In this document: one piece after another, positions 11,925 to 23,027 of the stretch
Layout: each line of letters starts with the position of its first letter
How positions within the stretch are numbered: position 1 is the stretch's first letter
From: Macrophomina tecta
Taxonomy: Eukaryota; Ascomycota; Dothideomycetes; Botryosphaeriales; Botryosphaeriaceae
NCBI GenBank assembly: GCA_024180945.1
Contig: JAKSGN010000033.1
Span: forward strand, 2,294,001-2,358,000
Direction: 5' to 3'
Length of the DNA stretch: 64,000 nucleotides
The notes under the pieces: model-generated
Databases searched by the model: none
Told to the model about the DNA's origin: nothing
The model's input: the letters and a program-made list of their open reading frames with translations, nothing else
Made by a program: the position numbers and the translations under genes

Positions 11925-13029
11925 TAGGCTAGTCTCTTATAGTATCTAGTTTTTTATCGTCTATACTAATATATCTAGGAGTAATAATAAACCCGAGGTA
12001 TTTTGTCTTCTACGTACACTATTTACTCTTTTCTAGGGCTATCTAGAGGTTTTATTTATCTAGTACCTATAGAACTTTTCTAATATACTTAGTATATTCT
12101 TCGAGCGTTTCCGAGTATATTAGGATATTATCTAGGTAAGCTAGAGCGAATATATTTAAGTACGAATATAGTATATCGTTAACTAAGCTTTAGAAGGTAG
12201 CCGGTACGTTAGTAAGCCTAAAGAATATTACTATATACTTATAGTATCTAAATCTTATTCGGAACGCTATTTTCTACTCTTTATCTTTCTTAATATAGAC
12301 TAGGTGGTAGCCTTCTCTAAGGTTTAGCTTAGTAAAATACTTAGCATTACGGAGTTTATCTTATAGCTCGTTAATATAAGATAATAGATACTAATTTTTA
12401 ATAGTAATATCGTTTAGTTATCTATAGTTAATATAGAGGCGTAGTTTACCGTTTTTCTTTAAGATAAATAAAATAGAATATCCGGCCGGTAATAATAACG
12501 GGCATATATATCTTCGTTCTAGGTTCTTTTTAATATATTCTCTTAAGGCCTCTGCCTCTTTCTCTAAAAGTGAGTATATAGGCTTAAATACGGGTTACGT
12601 TTTAGGTATTAGGGGTATCTCGTAGTCCTATAGTTTATATTTAGGTAATTATTCTTTACCTCTTTTTTAGAATAGTCGTTAGAGATCCTAGAATTCTTAT
12701 AGAATGGTTTCTAGTTCCGGGGTTAGTACTAATTTATTTATAGTAGGCCTTATAATTCCGCTAAGGTTTGCATTACTCTCGACTACCGAAATACTTTATT
12801 TAACGATATCTATTTATCCATAAGCGGATAAGTCGTATTTTTTACGAATTCTCTAGGGGTAGTCTTCTTTAACTAGCTTTAGAATATCGTTATCCTCCTA
12901 GTAGAGGCCCTTTATTATACAAGCTAAGATTTTTTACTCGTATTCTAGGCTTATTTTAATAAAGATTATATATACTTTTTCTCCTTAGTTTCTTATACAA
13001 TTAAATATATTTATTAAGATTTTTTAGAT
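11925..13029 (-). pseudogene. pol of D, reverse transcriptase part
   Basis: On - from about 13000: a YREYKDLFSKEKADELP linker, then the RT domain. Motifs seen include KKNGKLRLYIDYR, AKYFTKLNLREGYH, KEWKIAFRIRF, SLVNDIL, LAYLDNILIYSETLEE (the usual LDDI is LDNI) and YLGFIITP. TAG/TAA stops replace Q. The frame is cut by the pogo-like element at 11922 and the MITE-like element at 13038. Confidence 0.8.
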
Positions 13030-13037
13030 ATCTATAG

Positions 13038-14083
13038 GGCATGGGCATTTCTGACACCTGATTTCGGTAAACTGACACCTGATTTCGATAAACTGACACC
13101 TGTTGCCTAATTAAGTAGTTCCGGTATATACCCGGGTTAGCGTCTTGGCAAGGAACACCAAAATCGCGTAACTATTATGCAGCGCATGTAGAAGCGTGTA
13201 TTATAGTAAGCAGTCGCTGCAACATTACGAAACTTTTTCCTCTACTAAAACAAGACATTCTGAATCACTTAGCGGAGTTACATTAAAATCGTACGAGTGC
13301 GCATTATAGTGTGTTACTAAAACCTTTATGCGCAATAAATCGCTGCAGAGCCTTTATATGGGGTAGGGTCTCGCTAAGCGCGGGCCGCCTCCTACCGCCT
13401 ACTATTATAGTCTTAGTGCAGGGCCGGCTGGCGACGTCGGGCGTAAGTGTAATCAACACCAACCAACACACGCGTCCTCCGGCGCCGCTACTAAACGAGC
13501 CTCCTCCGTCACTAACACCTCCGTCACCAACGCCTCTTTCAGCGCAACAGCCGCCTGAACAGCAGCCTTAACACCAGACTGAACAACCAAGACGCAAGAG
13601 AGGCCGGCCGCTAGGCAGGAAGAACACCAAGCCGCGTAAGAAGCCACAAAAGAGGCGCCTCAATAATAGCGAGTTTATTTAGGCCGCTGGCAACGACGCT
13701 AGCAACGAGGCCGCTGGCAACGAGGCTGGGGGCGGTTCAGACAACGCATAAGGCACAGGCAAGGGCATTCATACTCGGGTTAGCGTAGGGCAGGTGTAGG
13801 GGGTTCGTTTTAGTCGATTCTATATAGAAAAGAGGCTCCTGGAGGCTCCTAGAGCCTATAAAGGATAAGGCGGTAATAGAAGAGCTTGTAGGTGGCTCAT
13901 ACAACGTCGCGGTTAGCCGCCTCGCCGTACATCTCAATATATGGACATTCACAGGAGATGAAGCCAAAATCTCCGAATTTCAGGGTGAAAACGGTGGAGA
14001 TTTTGCATATATCCCGACAAGGTGTCAGTTTATCGAAATCAGGTGTCAGTTTACCGAAATCAGGTGTCAGAAATGCCCATGCC
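13038..14083. mobile_element. Non-autonomous DNA transposon, 64-bp TIRs, 8-bp TSD
   Basis: 1046 bp bounded by perfect 64-bp inverted repeats (13038-13101, 14020-14083) beginning GGCATGGGCATTTCTGACAC. Each TIR contains tandem copies of a unit around TGACACCTGATTTCG. The target copies atctatag (13030-13037 and 14084-14091) are identical, 8 bp. Composition is GC-richer and less RIPed than D. An 8-bp duplication fits hAT or the KDZ (Zisupton-like) groups. No transposase is present, so the superfamily is open. Confidence 0.85.
13311..13751 (+). pseudogene. Truncated ORF with AT-hook-like motif
   Basis: The frame opens at 13311 and runs 86 codons to a TAA that looks like a RIPed CAA. It then continues in the same frame past a TAG to a TAA at 13749. 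It encodes a proline-rich segment (SLTPPSPTPLSAQQPPEQQP) followed by PRRKRGRPLGRKNTKPRKK, an AT-hook-like basic motif with the RGRP core. A repetitive AAGN/NEAGG segment comes last. It lies inside the 1046-bp element and could be the remaining N-terminal DNA-binding part of its lost transposase, or a captured fragment. Function unknown. Confidence 0.45.
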
Positions 14084-14091
14084 ATCTATAG

Positions 14092-16240
14092 AGTCTTTCT
14101 TAACCGTTAGTATTTTTCTAGCGGTTACTAGGTGTTTAGTATATTTCTCGTTTAGAAAGGTAACTATTTTTTTCTTCTATTAGATATACGGTTTATGAGT
14201 TTTAAACTACGGGATTCCTAGAATAATATTATATCCTAGTATAGAGGTTACGTCGAGCGTAATCTTCTCTATATATTTTCTAATAGTAAGCTTTACGGGT
14301 TCTATTTCGACCCTAATTTATTCTTTATCGTATAAGGCGGCTAACCTGTCTACTATTTTTAGCGAGTAGAAATAGTCTTTTCTTATAAGTTAAATATTAT
14401 TTTAGATAGTAAAGATATAGCTAATAAAATTACCTTCTACTCCGCTATCGAGTATAGCTATCGTAGTTTATTTATAGATAGTTACTAGTATCCTAAGAAC
14501 TTTTTCTAAGATACGTATACCGTTTAGTATACGTAAAACCTAGTTAAGGGACCTATCTAACGGCCCCTTTTAGAGTCCCTAGCTAGGGAGGCCATTTAGT
14601 TTTTTAATAAGTAGCGGCTTACTATTTTTTCGTAGAAGTAGAAGTTCTAGTTCTTCGCTAGAATTAGTAATTTCTTCTACTATATCTAGTATCCACGCCT
14701 AATGCGGCGTTGCTAGCTAATCCGGTTATTATAGACCTAGTATTCGAAGGTAGGTATAGTGTATTTCTTTTTTAGAACCTATTATAGGGTATTCTATACC
14801 CTAGTTACTATTCCGTATATACCGAGGGTAAACGCTATATTTCGTAAGTACGCGAGGTCTCGTTATTACTATACTCCCCGAGCCTCGCTTTCGAGCTAGG
14901 TTACTACTTTATTAGCCGAGGCGAGGGGTAATTTCTTCTAGAAGTACTATATATTATCTTTATAGAATCGAGAGCTAAGTTTCCCACTTCTTACTTAGTA
15001 TTATTAAGGTAGTAGGTCTATTCTTAATCCGGGGGTCTAGTTAATTATCGAAATAAGGCTAGATTCGATATATCTTATTTCTTTATATCTACTTAGGTAT
15101 TCCGTAATTCGGTCGAGTATAGCTTAATTCTACTACTACTCTATATTCCCTACTTTACTAGATTTAGATATACTATTATAGAGTTTACCTATATCGCTAT
15201 CGACTAGCTTATCGTCGTAGAAAAAGTTATTAATTAGGTTATTAATTTCTAGTACTTCTTTATTGCACGTAGCTAGGTTTAGCTATCGCGGCTCGGAGGG
15301 GTACTAACCGGTAGCTTATTTATCGCTTTAATAGATTATATAGTTATTATTATAGTAGGTAGTCTAGCTTATAGCCGTATAGTTAACTTCTTTACTTAGA
15401 GTAGACATAGAGCGGAGTTCTTCTTCTTTTTAAATAGCGACGGCGGTAGTCTTACTAATTTTATTTTATTATAGATAGTAGTGCTAGGGGTTCTACTTAT
15501 TCCCGTAGTAGATATAGAGTTCTTTATTAAAGCGTTCTACTTCTTACTTCGTCTATAGGCGCCGGGGTCGCCGTTCGTACTAGTTATCCTTATTATTTTA
15601 TTAAGCGGTATTTAATTTTATAGCATCGCCCCCTTCTTATATATAGCGTGGCCGTATAGAATATAAGGTATTAGCTCTATAGTTTCCCTTATATTTCTCT
15701 AATTAGCGCTCGAAAAGGCGGTTATTATATTTAATAGCTAGCTTAATAAGCTCGTCTAGAGTCTTAGAGTCGTCTTACGTTATAAGTTAATCTTTAACCC
15801 TCTTCTTAAGTCCTCGGTAGTAGTAGTCTATAAGGGCGCAGTTAGACTAATCGTTTAAGTACGCTACGATCTTCTAGAACTCCGTAGTATAGTCTACTAC
15901 TAAGGTTTTCTAGTAGATATTTATAACGGCTCATCAGGCCTTATTAACTTTATTAAGGTCTCCGAAGCTCTACTTAATCTATATTACGAAATATTTATAG
16001 CTACTAAAGACCTTCTTAGTATTTTTCTTACGTATCTCTAGTTCTTTCTCTATTCGGTCTCTAAGGTAGGGCTTAAACTACTATACTATAATATTATAGA
16101 GGTAGGTAGTAGTAAATATTATCTTTTTATTATTCGTAGGGAAGTCTCTAGAGTTAAAGAAGAAGTATAGATCGAGTTATAAGAGAAAGATTTAGAGCTT
16201 CTTTTAGTTACTATAGAATAGATTTAGTTTAGCCATTTTT
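14092..16240 (-). pseudogene. gag and protease of D
   Basis: The Gag start is ATG at about 16236 on -, giving MAKLNLFYSN, then NSRDFPTNNKKIIFTTTYL, the typical Retrotrans_gag core. A KVFSSYKNF-like segment follows, then ALIDYYYRGLKKRVKD and the AIKYNNRLFERQLE helix. A RIPed knuckle region lies near 15480-15530. The protease/linker region follows towards 14300. Frame-breaking TAA/TAG codons occur throughout. The C copy (4877-5545 and 23028 onwards) matches it. Confidence 0.7.
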
Positions 16241-16879
16241 ATACTTTTATTAGGGGGTTAAGTCGCTATAAGTATCGGAGCGTATACTAGCGCTAGAGTA
16301 TAGATAGCTAAGGTAGCTTAGTTACGAAGTTCGCCTATCTATTAATAGAGCTAGGTATTCTTATTAATTTACTTTTAGAGTTGCCCGCAAAGTTCGCTAA
16401 TCTAGCCTTATATATCTTAGATAACCTAAAAGAGGTCAGCTATAGTTAGCTATAGAAGACTATTATTATTTATATCTACGTCGTTTATTATATTACTTAG
16501 TTAGCGTTAAGTATTAGGTAATACTATCTTATTATTAAGTATTTCTTTTCTCGGAACTACCTTTCCTTATAAGAATAGTAGTTAAAGTATAACGGCGGCC
16601 TCTTCTACTAGGCTTCAGAGTTACCTAGTAGGGTTAGATAGCGGTAGGATTTTCCTTAAAAAATAAGAGATAGGTAAAGAATTAGAATAATAAGTAGTAA
16701 TTATATAATAAGTTAATACGCGGTACGCGTTAGGCTTATTATCTCTAATAAGTCTATATTAGAATCTTAAGTTAACTATAAAGATTAAAGTACTATCTAA
16801 GAAGTATATCTATATACTATAGAAAATATATAGTAATCTATAAATAGTAGTAGATAGTTAGTATTCTTAGTTATCTAAG

Positions 16880-16904
16880 TAATAATAATAATAATAATAA
16901 TAAA
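16880..16904 (-). repeat. (TTA)n tail of the LINE
   Basis: About eight TAA units on +; in element sense the tail is (TTA)n, at the 3' end of the - strand LINE and directly next to the target copy. Confidence 0.85.
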
Positions 16905-17499
16905 TTTATAGACCGTCCTAGCTGCCAAAGATAGCTATATAGTATACGGCCGGCTCTACTACGCCCGCTAGGCTCGTTTAAGCCTAAGCGAGGTAGTAGG
17001 GCTTAGCCTACTCTCTATCTATTCTATATACCTCTATATATCTCTTGGCACTATAGCTTTTTATAGTACTAGGTATCTTCGTAAACTATTCTATCTTTCT
17101 CTAGTATTAAGCTTTATGCTATAAGTATTTTATTACTCTAAAATATTTAAGAAGCTTAGTTACTATTATAAACTTTACTACTACTATAGCGGTACTACGC
17201 TAGCTTAGTAGCTTTCTTAGATCTACCATTTATTAACTTCTATTCTTCCCGTTTGGCGTATAGAAGGTAAGCCTTAGTTCGTTAAATCTATTATACGTAT
17301 ATAGTATATAGCTAACTATCTATAATTCTTATTCGTATTTATATTTATTAGATATTATACCTAGTACTTTTCTCTAGTAGAGAAAATACTATAGGCTAAT
17401 CTTACTAGTTCTTATCTATATAATTAGCGAGCTTAGTACTCTTAGTATACTATAGTAGAGCTCTAGTAACTTTCTTATTAGTTTAGGTGCTATCTTAAA

Positions 17500-20400
17500 T
17501 AGTTAATGCCTATATATATTTTCTTACTAGAGCTTCTTCTACTTCTCTATTACTATCTAATAAATAGATTATCTAAGTACTACTATTAAGCTATCTTGCG
17601 TGCGTAATTCTATAGCGCGATCTCTAGTCTTTAAAGTACGCCCTTGCCATACCGCTACTTTCGCTAGTATATCTACTAATTCGTTGCTAGGAATACCTTA
17701 GTAAGCGAAAATCTAGTAGAAATTAAAGAAAGTACCTACCTCCTAAAGCTTTAGTAGCTTTAAGATAACCGATGCGAGTATCTACTAGCCGGAATAATTA
17801 CTAGGGTAGATTAGGGCTTATAGCGTCGCTTAGTTATCTATAAATATAAAGAACCTTATAATACTCTACGAGATAGCCGTACTTACGATTTCTAGTACTA
17901 TTTTAATCTCTTAGAGCTCCGCTATATAGACTATAGTAAACTTAGTTAACCTAATATACCTCTTACGGCTTATATATATACTAGGGGCTATTATAGCTGC
18001 GCCTATATAGCTATTAACTACGCTCCCGTCTATATAGATAAGTATTTCTTCTATATTATCCCGGATCTAGTTATACTATACTACTACTAGTTCTCTAGAG
18101 CCTACTATTTCTACTAGTAGTAGTCTCTACTAAGAGAAGAAGAGGTACGAGAGCCTTCGTTTAATAATAGTAGTATTTTTATTTCTAAGCTTAGCCTTCT
18201 ACTATTTATATATCCGTAGAAGTAGGCTAGATATTATTAGGGAGGCCCGTTTATAAGAGCCCTATTTCTTCTCTATAAGCCGGGCGATTTCTTTAAATAA
18301 TAGGCTTAACGCTATTCTTAGAAATACTTTACCTATGATTTTCTTAATTAGTTATACTACAGGGAGAAGAAAGAGCTCTATATCTAGTATAGTTTTTAAT
18401 ATAGCCCTATAAACGCTAGCTATAATCCGTACTACCCGGAATTAGATTTATTCTATTATATTCTTTAGCTTTATTTTTATATCTTTATTTACGTTGTTTT
18501 CTAATGCCCAGACGCTATAGTAGTAGAGAGTATGCAGAAGAATTATACTTCTATAGATTTAGCGTAGACTAAGTATAGAAATTTTCTATATCGATTCGAT
18601 AATACTTATTAGTACTACTAGACTCTTTATACTATTTATCTAGATATAGCTAATATAGTCTTTACTAGTTAGCTTTTAGTCTAACTAGATTTCGAGAAAA
18701 CGGTAGCTACGGCTTAGTCGAATATTATAGCTCGCTAGAATAATTTTATACTTTATATTAAAGAACGTAGGGCTTCTAGAGAAGTATATAAGTTTATACT
18801 TCTTTATAGCGAATACTAATACGTGTATTACTATCTATATTTCGGCCTAGTTATAGGCTAATACTAAATACTAATAGTTCTCTTTTATTAATGAACTAAT
18901 TGCTAGTAGGTTTATATTATTAATATATTCGATTATCGTTACTTCTTATATTATATACACTTCTAGCAGGTCCGCGTTATAGAAGAGATATAATATCGAA
19001 AATAGAGAAGAACCTTAGAAAATTTTAGTAGATATACTATAGCACGCTTTCGCCCTATTACTTAACTTTAGTATTATCTTTCTTTCTAATAGAAAGCTTT
19101 AGATTTATTCTAATACCCTATCTTCTATACGTTATTTCTTTAAGTTATATAGTAGACGGTAGTAAGATATATTATCGTATACTTCTAATACGTTTAGCTA
19201 AAGTAGTATCGCGACTCGTAGATATAGAAAGTTCTATGCGCTCTATATAGCTTTAATAAGTAAGTATATTATATATTTCGTAGACTAACTCCTCTGGCCT
19301 CCGATATAGCTTTATAGTAGTAGGTTAAAGTACTTAATAAGATAGCTTATCCGCCTAGCTATAATAGCCTTAAGAAGTTTCCCTACGGTATTTATAAGAG
19401 TAATAGGCCGGTAAGATTTAGAATTTATATAGTTCTTCTTATTTAGCTTTTATAGCGCTATATAGCTTTATAAGAATCGGAATTAGGGTAAATATAAGTT
19501 TTTATAGAATTCTATTTAGAATTCCGTTGGGCCCTAGGGCTTTCTATAGCTTTATTCTTTAAATAGCGTATTTAACTTTCTCTTCTATAACCTATAGCTA
19601 GAGGGTTCTCTATAAGTAGTTAAAGCCATTAATATCTAATAGATTCGCTTCTAGGAGCTCTAGAAAGAAAGTCTTTTAGAGTATATTAAGCTTCTTCTTT
19701 AATCGCTTTACAAGTTCTACGTCCGGTTTTTAAAGAGCTAGAACTAACTTAGACTTAAGTTCTTCTTAGTTCTATATCTACTTAGCTAATCTCTAGATAT
19801 TATTATCTTTTATAGCCGTATCTTTAATCCTCGCGCGGTACTTCTACTTTAGTGTTTTCTAAATAAGTCTACCTTTCTAGTTTTTTATAGAGCGGTACCT
19901 TTTCTAGTTCTTATCTAACCTAGATCTCTACTAGGCTCTATAAAGTCTTCTTATCTCTATTTAGATTTTCTTATATTTCTTTATCTAGTTAGGTAGTAAC
20001 TAAGGAGAGACTATTAGTATTAGAATAGATACTTCGATAGCTTTCTAAATAGCTTAGATTATATTATTAGTATAGTTCTCTAGTACCTTAATTAAGTCCG
20101 GGGCTACTTCTAGGTAGATATTATTTAGAAACACTTATATTAGCTTTTTAGTATCTATATACCTCTAGTTTAGCTTCGTTTCCGGGGGCCGTACGGGGGC
20201 TAAGAGGTCTAGGGTTATAGCTATTAGAATATAGTCTAAGTTTTACTAAAAGTCGCATCTTACTTAGCACTTAATTATATATTCTCGTATTCTTATCGTT
20301 ATAAGAACTAGGTCTATTATAGTCTATACGTTACTTCTTTTAAAGATTAGGGTCTCTAGAGAAGAGACTAGCTATAGCGAGAAGTCTTCTAGTATATAAA

Positions 20401-20960
20401 TTAGCTTATCTACCTCTTAATTCTAATAATAGTATGTCGGTCTAGTCTAGAGTGGGTAGTGTAGGTTAAAGTTCCCGAGTACGATATAGTAGTCGCCTAG
20501 GTAATTCTAAAGCGCCGTTACTAATACTCCTAGGGTACTTATATTATTAGTTAATTTTAGGGGATTATAGATATTATATATATAGATAGTTTTATTTCTA
20601 GTTATACTATCTATTTCTTTAAGGTATATTATATAAAGGTCTAGCGTGTAGTAGGTAGCTATTTATAAGAATAGTATTATTCGTTTCTTTATAAAAATAT
20701 ATATACGGGTTAGACTATAGTAGTATACTAGCTCAAATTTTCTCTTTAGTAGATAGTATATTATATCTTAAAAGGGGTTCTTCTACGGTTCTTATAGGGT
20801 AATAATATTAAACTCGCGTATCCGCCTATTTCGAAAGAGAGAAGCTATTACCTTAGTCCTAGATCTTATAACGTTATACTATAAGATAGAGATTACTAGT
20901 CTTTAATTATTAAGTATTATAATCTTATTATTAAGTAGCTCTATACTTAGCTACTAAGTA
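17500..20960 (-). pseudogene. LINE ORF2: endonuclease, RT, RNase H
   Basis: Endonuclease at about 20900-20200 shows EPWKNPF-like, IYNIYNPLKLTN, YYIVLGNFNLHYP (GDFN as GNFN) and TIDLVLITI. RT at about 19520-18750 shows GKLLKAIIARRISYL, an IGGQRSQST-like block, LLLDVLEVYDNISY and ILYLFYNADLLE. The catalytic YIDD box reads YINN near 18940. RNase H at about 18040-17640 shows IYIDGSVVNS, VYIAELQGI, FIDNQATLQAL-like and YGIPSNELADILAKEAT. Cysteines and histidines are often Y. It would have nicked target DNA and copied the LINE RNA in place. RIP stops and the two lost Asp make it inactive. Confidence 0.85.
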
Positions 20961-20999
20961 TTTATAATTTATTTACTTAATATAGCTAGCGCCTTCTTC

Positions 21000-22500
21000 T
21001 AGAGCTACTAGCTTACCCTAATAAGGCTATTAATTTTTTTTTACTACTCGCTTCTTATTACCTTACCTTTAGATTTAGCGTATAGTAACCTCGGTCTTCC
21101 GCGCTTTCTAGTTAGGTATAGTACTAGAACTACTAGCGTTTAGTTCGTTATCTATTCTATAGATTAAGTAATCCGCGTTAGTATCTATATCGTAGCTAAT
21201 ACTCTCTTACTAATATTTTTCGAATAAAGAAATAGCCTTATAGTCTTAGCTTACTCTACTTTATTCTTCTTCTTCTTTTTCTCTAGGTAGACCGCGCTCT
21301 ACGCTATATAAGAGTACTTATACGTAGTATACTTACGCTTCGCGTTTAGATTCTCCTTCTAGCTATATTTCTTAGAGCTATACTAGCCTACGTAGTAGCC
21401 GTAGGCTTATAGTACTTAATACTAGGTTTCTATATAGCCGTATTTCTAGTAATTAAAGTACTACTTAACTTTATATATTTAGTCGTAGAGCTCGTACGAG
21501 AGTATCTCCGCTTACTATACTATTCCGTCCGTAATTACTATATTAGCGTCTTTAGGTCTACTAAATTCTACTACTAGGGACGACGCCCTTTTATTAGTAG
21601 AAGCCTTAGTTAGCTAGCCTATATATTTAATTTTAGTATTAGGAAGTAATAGCTTATTTTCTACCTTAAGTAGCTTAATAGCATTCTCTATATTTAAGAA
21701 ATCTATTAACTTTATATATATACTATATACGATAACGCCGTAAGTCTATATTATAATACGCGCTAATTCTTTAAAAGTCTCTATCTAGTTATAGATATTC
21801 TCTTATAGCGTCTTCTTCTCTTACTAGTTTCTTATATATACCGCGATATTTCTACTTCGAAGCTACTTCGCTACTACTACCTAGATTTTATTTACCTTGG
21901 GGTTCGTTTACGACTTTAGGGTACGGTTAATACGTTCTTTTAAGTATATCGGGGTCTACGAGCGGAGGTAGCTAATTATCTATAGGTTTATAAGCTTAAT
22001 TACTAGTTTACGATATTTCTCGGTTGGGCTCGACGTAAGATTAGGCTATATTTACGCTATTACTACCGTTTATAGCGCTACTACTCGCGCCTAAATTATA
22101 GAACTCTACTATATATTCTACTACGTAGTAGGGGCTACCGTATTAATAGTATTAGTAGTACGCTTAATAGTACTAGTATTCTTTTTAATATCGTTCGCCG
22201 TCTAGAGGACTAAGTTTACGACCGCCTTTAACTCGGCCGGCGTTAGTTAGCTGAGGGCTTTATTATAAAGCCTAATAGCGCTCTTAATTAGTGGGGCGAT
22301 AGTATAGTAGCGGAAGCTACGTCTATATTCGCCTATATTATTAAGAAGCTACTTTACCTAGGTCCTAAGCTATATAGCGTACTTATAGAGCGAAAGTAGG
22401 TTATCGCCCGGTCGTAAGGCATCGGCGGCCGCTATAGCGGATAATTCGGTATTAGGTAATAGCGGATTACTAGTAGAGTAGTTTTATACGTATTATAGGG
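21000..22500 (-). pseudogene. LINE ORF1 (Gag-like, zinc knuckles)
   Basis: On -, near 22450-22200: a coherent segment with LRPGDNLLSLY and SAIRLYNKALS. Near 21460-21360 lie two CCHC-type knuckles with cysteines changed to tyrosine (YGYIET, then AYGYYVG followed by SSKKYS). RNA-binding ORF1 of the Tad1-like LINE, upstream of ORF2 in the usual order. Start and stop cannot be fixed because of RIP. Confidence 0.7.
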
Positions 22501-23027
22501 CGATTATGCGTAGCTATAAAGAGTAATTCTAAGAACTCATTCTTACTATAAGTAATTATTTTTCTAATTATCTAAGTATTATAGAGAATAGTTATAGTCC
22601 TTCGTTATCTAGTAGGCCCGGTAAATCCTACGTAACTTAGGCGCTAAGGCTTATTTTCTAAAACCTAACTTCTATCCTAATAAGCGGACGATATATTTAA
22701 TATTCTCTTATTCATTCCTTATATCCGAAGTTAGTTTTCTAGATCTATACTCTTTTTCTATAGATATCTTTTTTCTACGAAAACTTAGTTCTACTATTCT
22801 TCTAGGTAGTTACTATACTACGCGGGCGTCGTTTCCGTGCGGGCTTCTATTACTACTAGGCTCGGGGCTATACGCGCTATCTTTTCTTAAGGCTAGTTTT
22901 CCCGTACGGGCGTTTCGGCCGTACGACTTTACTATCTATAAGAGTTCTTAGTCTCTACGATATCTTTTCCCATACGGGCTTTCTACCCGTAGGGTTATAA
23001 AGCCCTTATTCTCTAAGGTTTATAATA

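Larger units (their letters stand above)
16880..22567 (-). mobile_element. Tad1-like LINE, essentially full length (5.7 kb)
   Basis: Inserted in the D LTR with target copies ttatctaag at 16871-16879 and 22568-22576. The element reads on -, with the 5' end at 22567 and a triplet-repeat 3' tail at 16880-16904. It has ORF1 with zinc knuckles, then ORF2 with endonuclease, RT and RNase H. The RT carries FYNADLLE, characteristic in my experience of fungal Tad1-clade LINEs. RIPed, with many TAA/TAG codons. Confidence 0.88.
5546..23027 (-). mobile_element. Element D: family-1 Ty3/gypsy inserted in gag of C
   Basis: It lies opposite to C. LTRs are 5546-6288 and 16588-23027 (the latter split by a LINE). 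Both are 743 bp once the LINE and one TSD copy are removed. Target copies are taatt (5541-5545) and cgatt (23028-23032); the first looks RIPed on both strands. The C gag reading matches D's own gag sequence across the junction, which confirms the insertion point. Without the four guests the element is about 8.1 kb, matching C. Confidence 0.88.
16588..23027 (-). repeat. 5' LTR of element D, split by a LINE
   Basis: LTR halves are 16588-16879 and 22568-23027. With the LINE and one 9-bp target copy removed it is 743 bp, identical in length to the left LTR. On + it starts TATAACGGCGGCC and ends TTTATAATA. Confidence 0.88.

Noticed and set aside
16881..16904. TAA repeat as an independent microsatellite
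   Set aside because: It sits exactly at the 3' end of the LINE next to the TSD, so it is the LINE tail.
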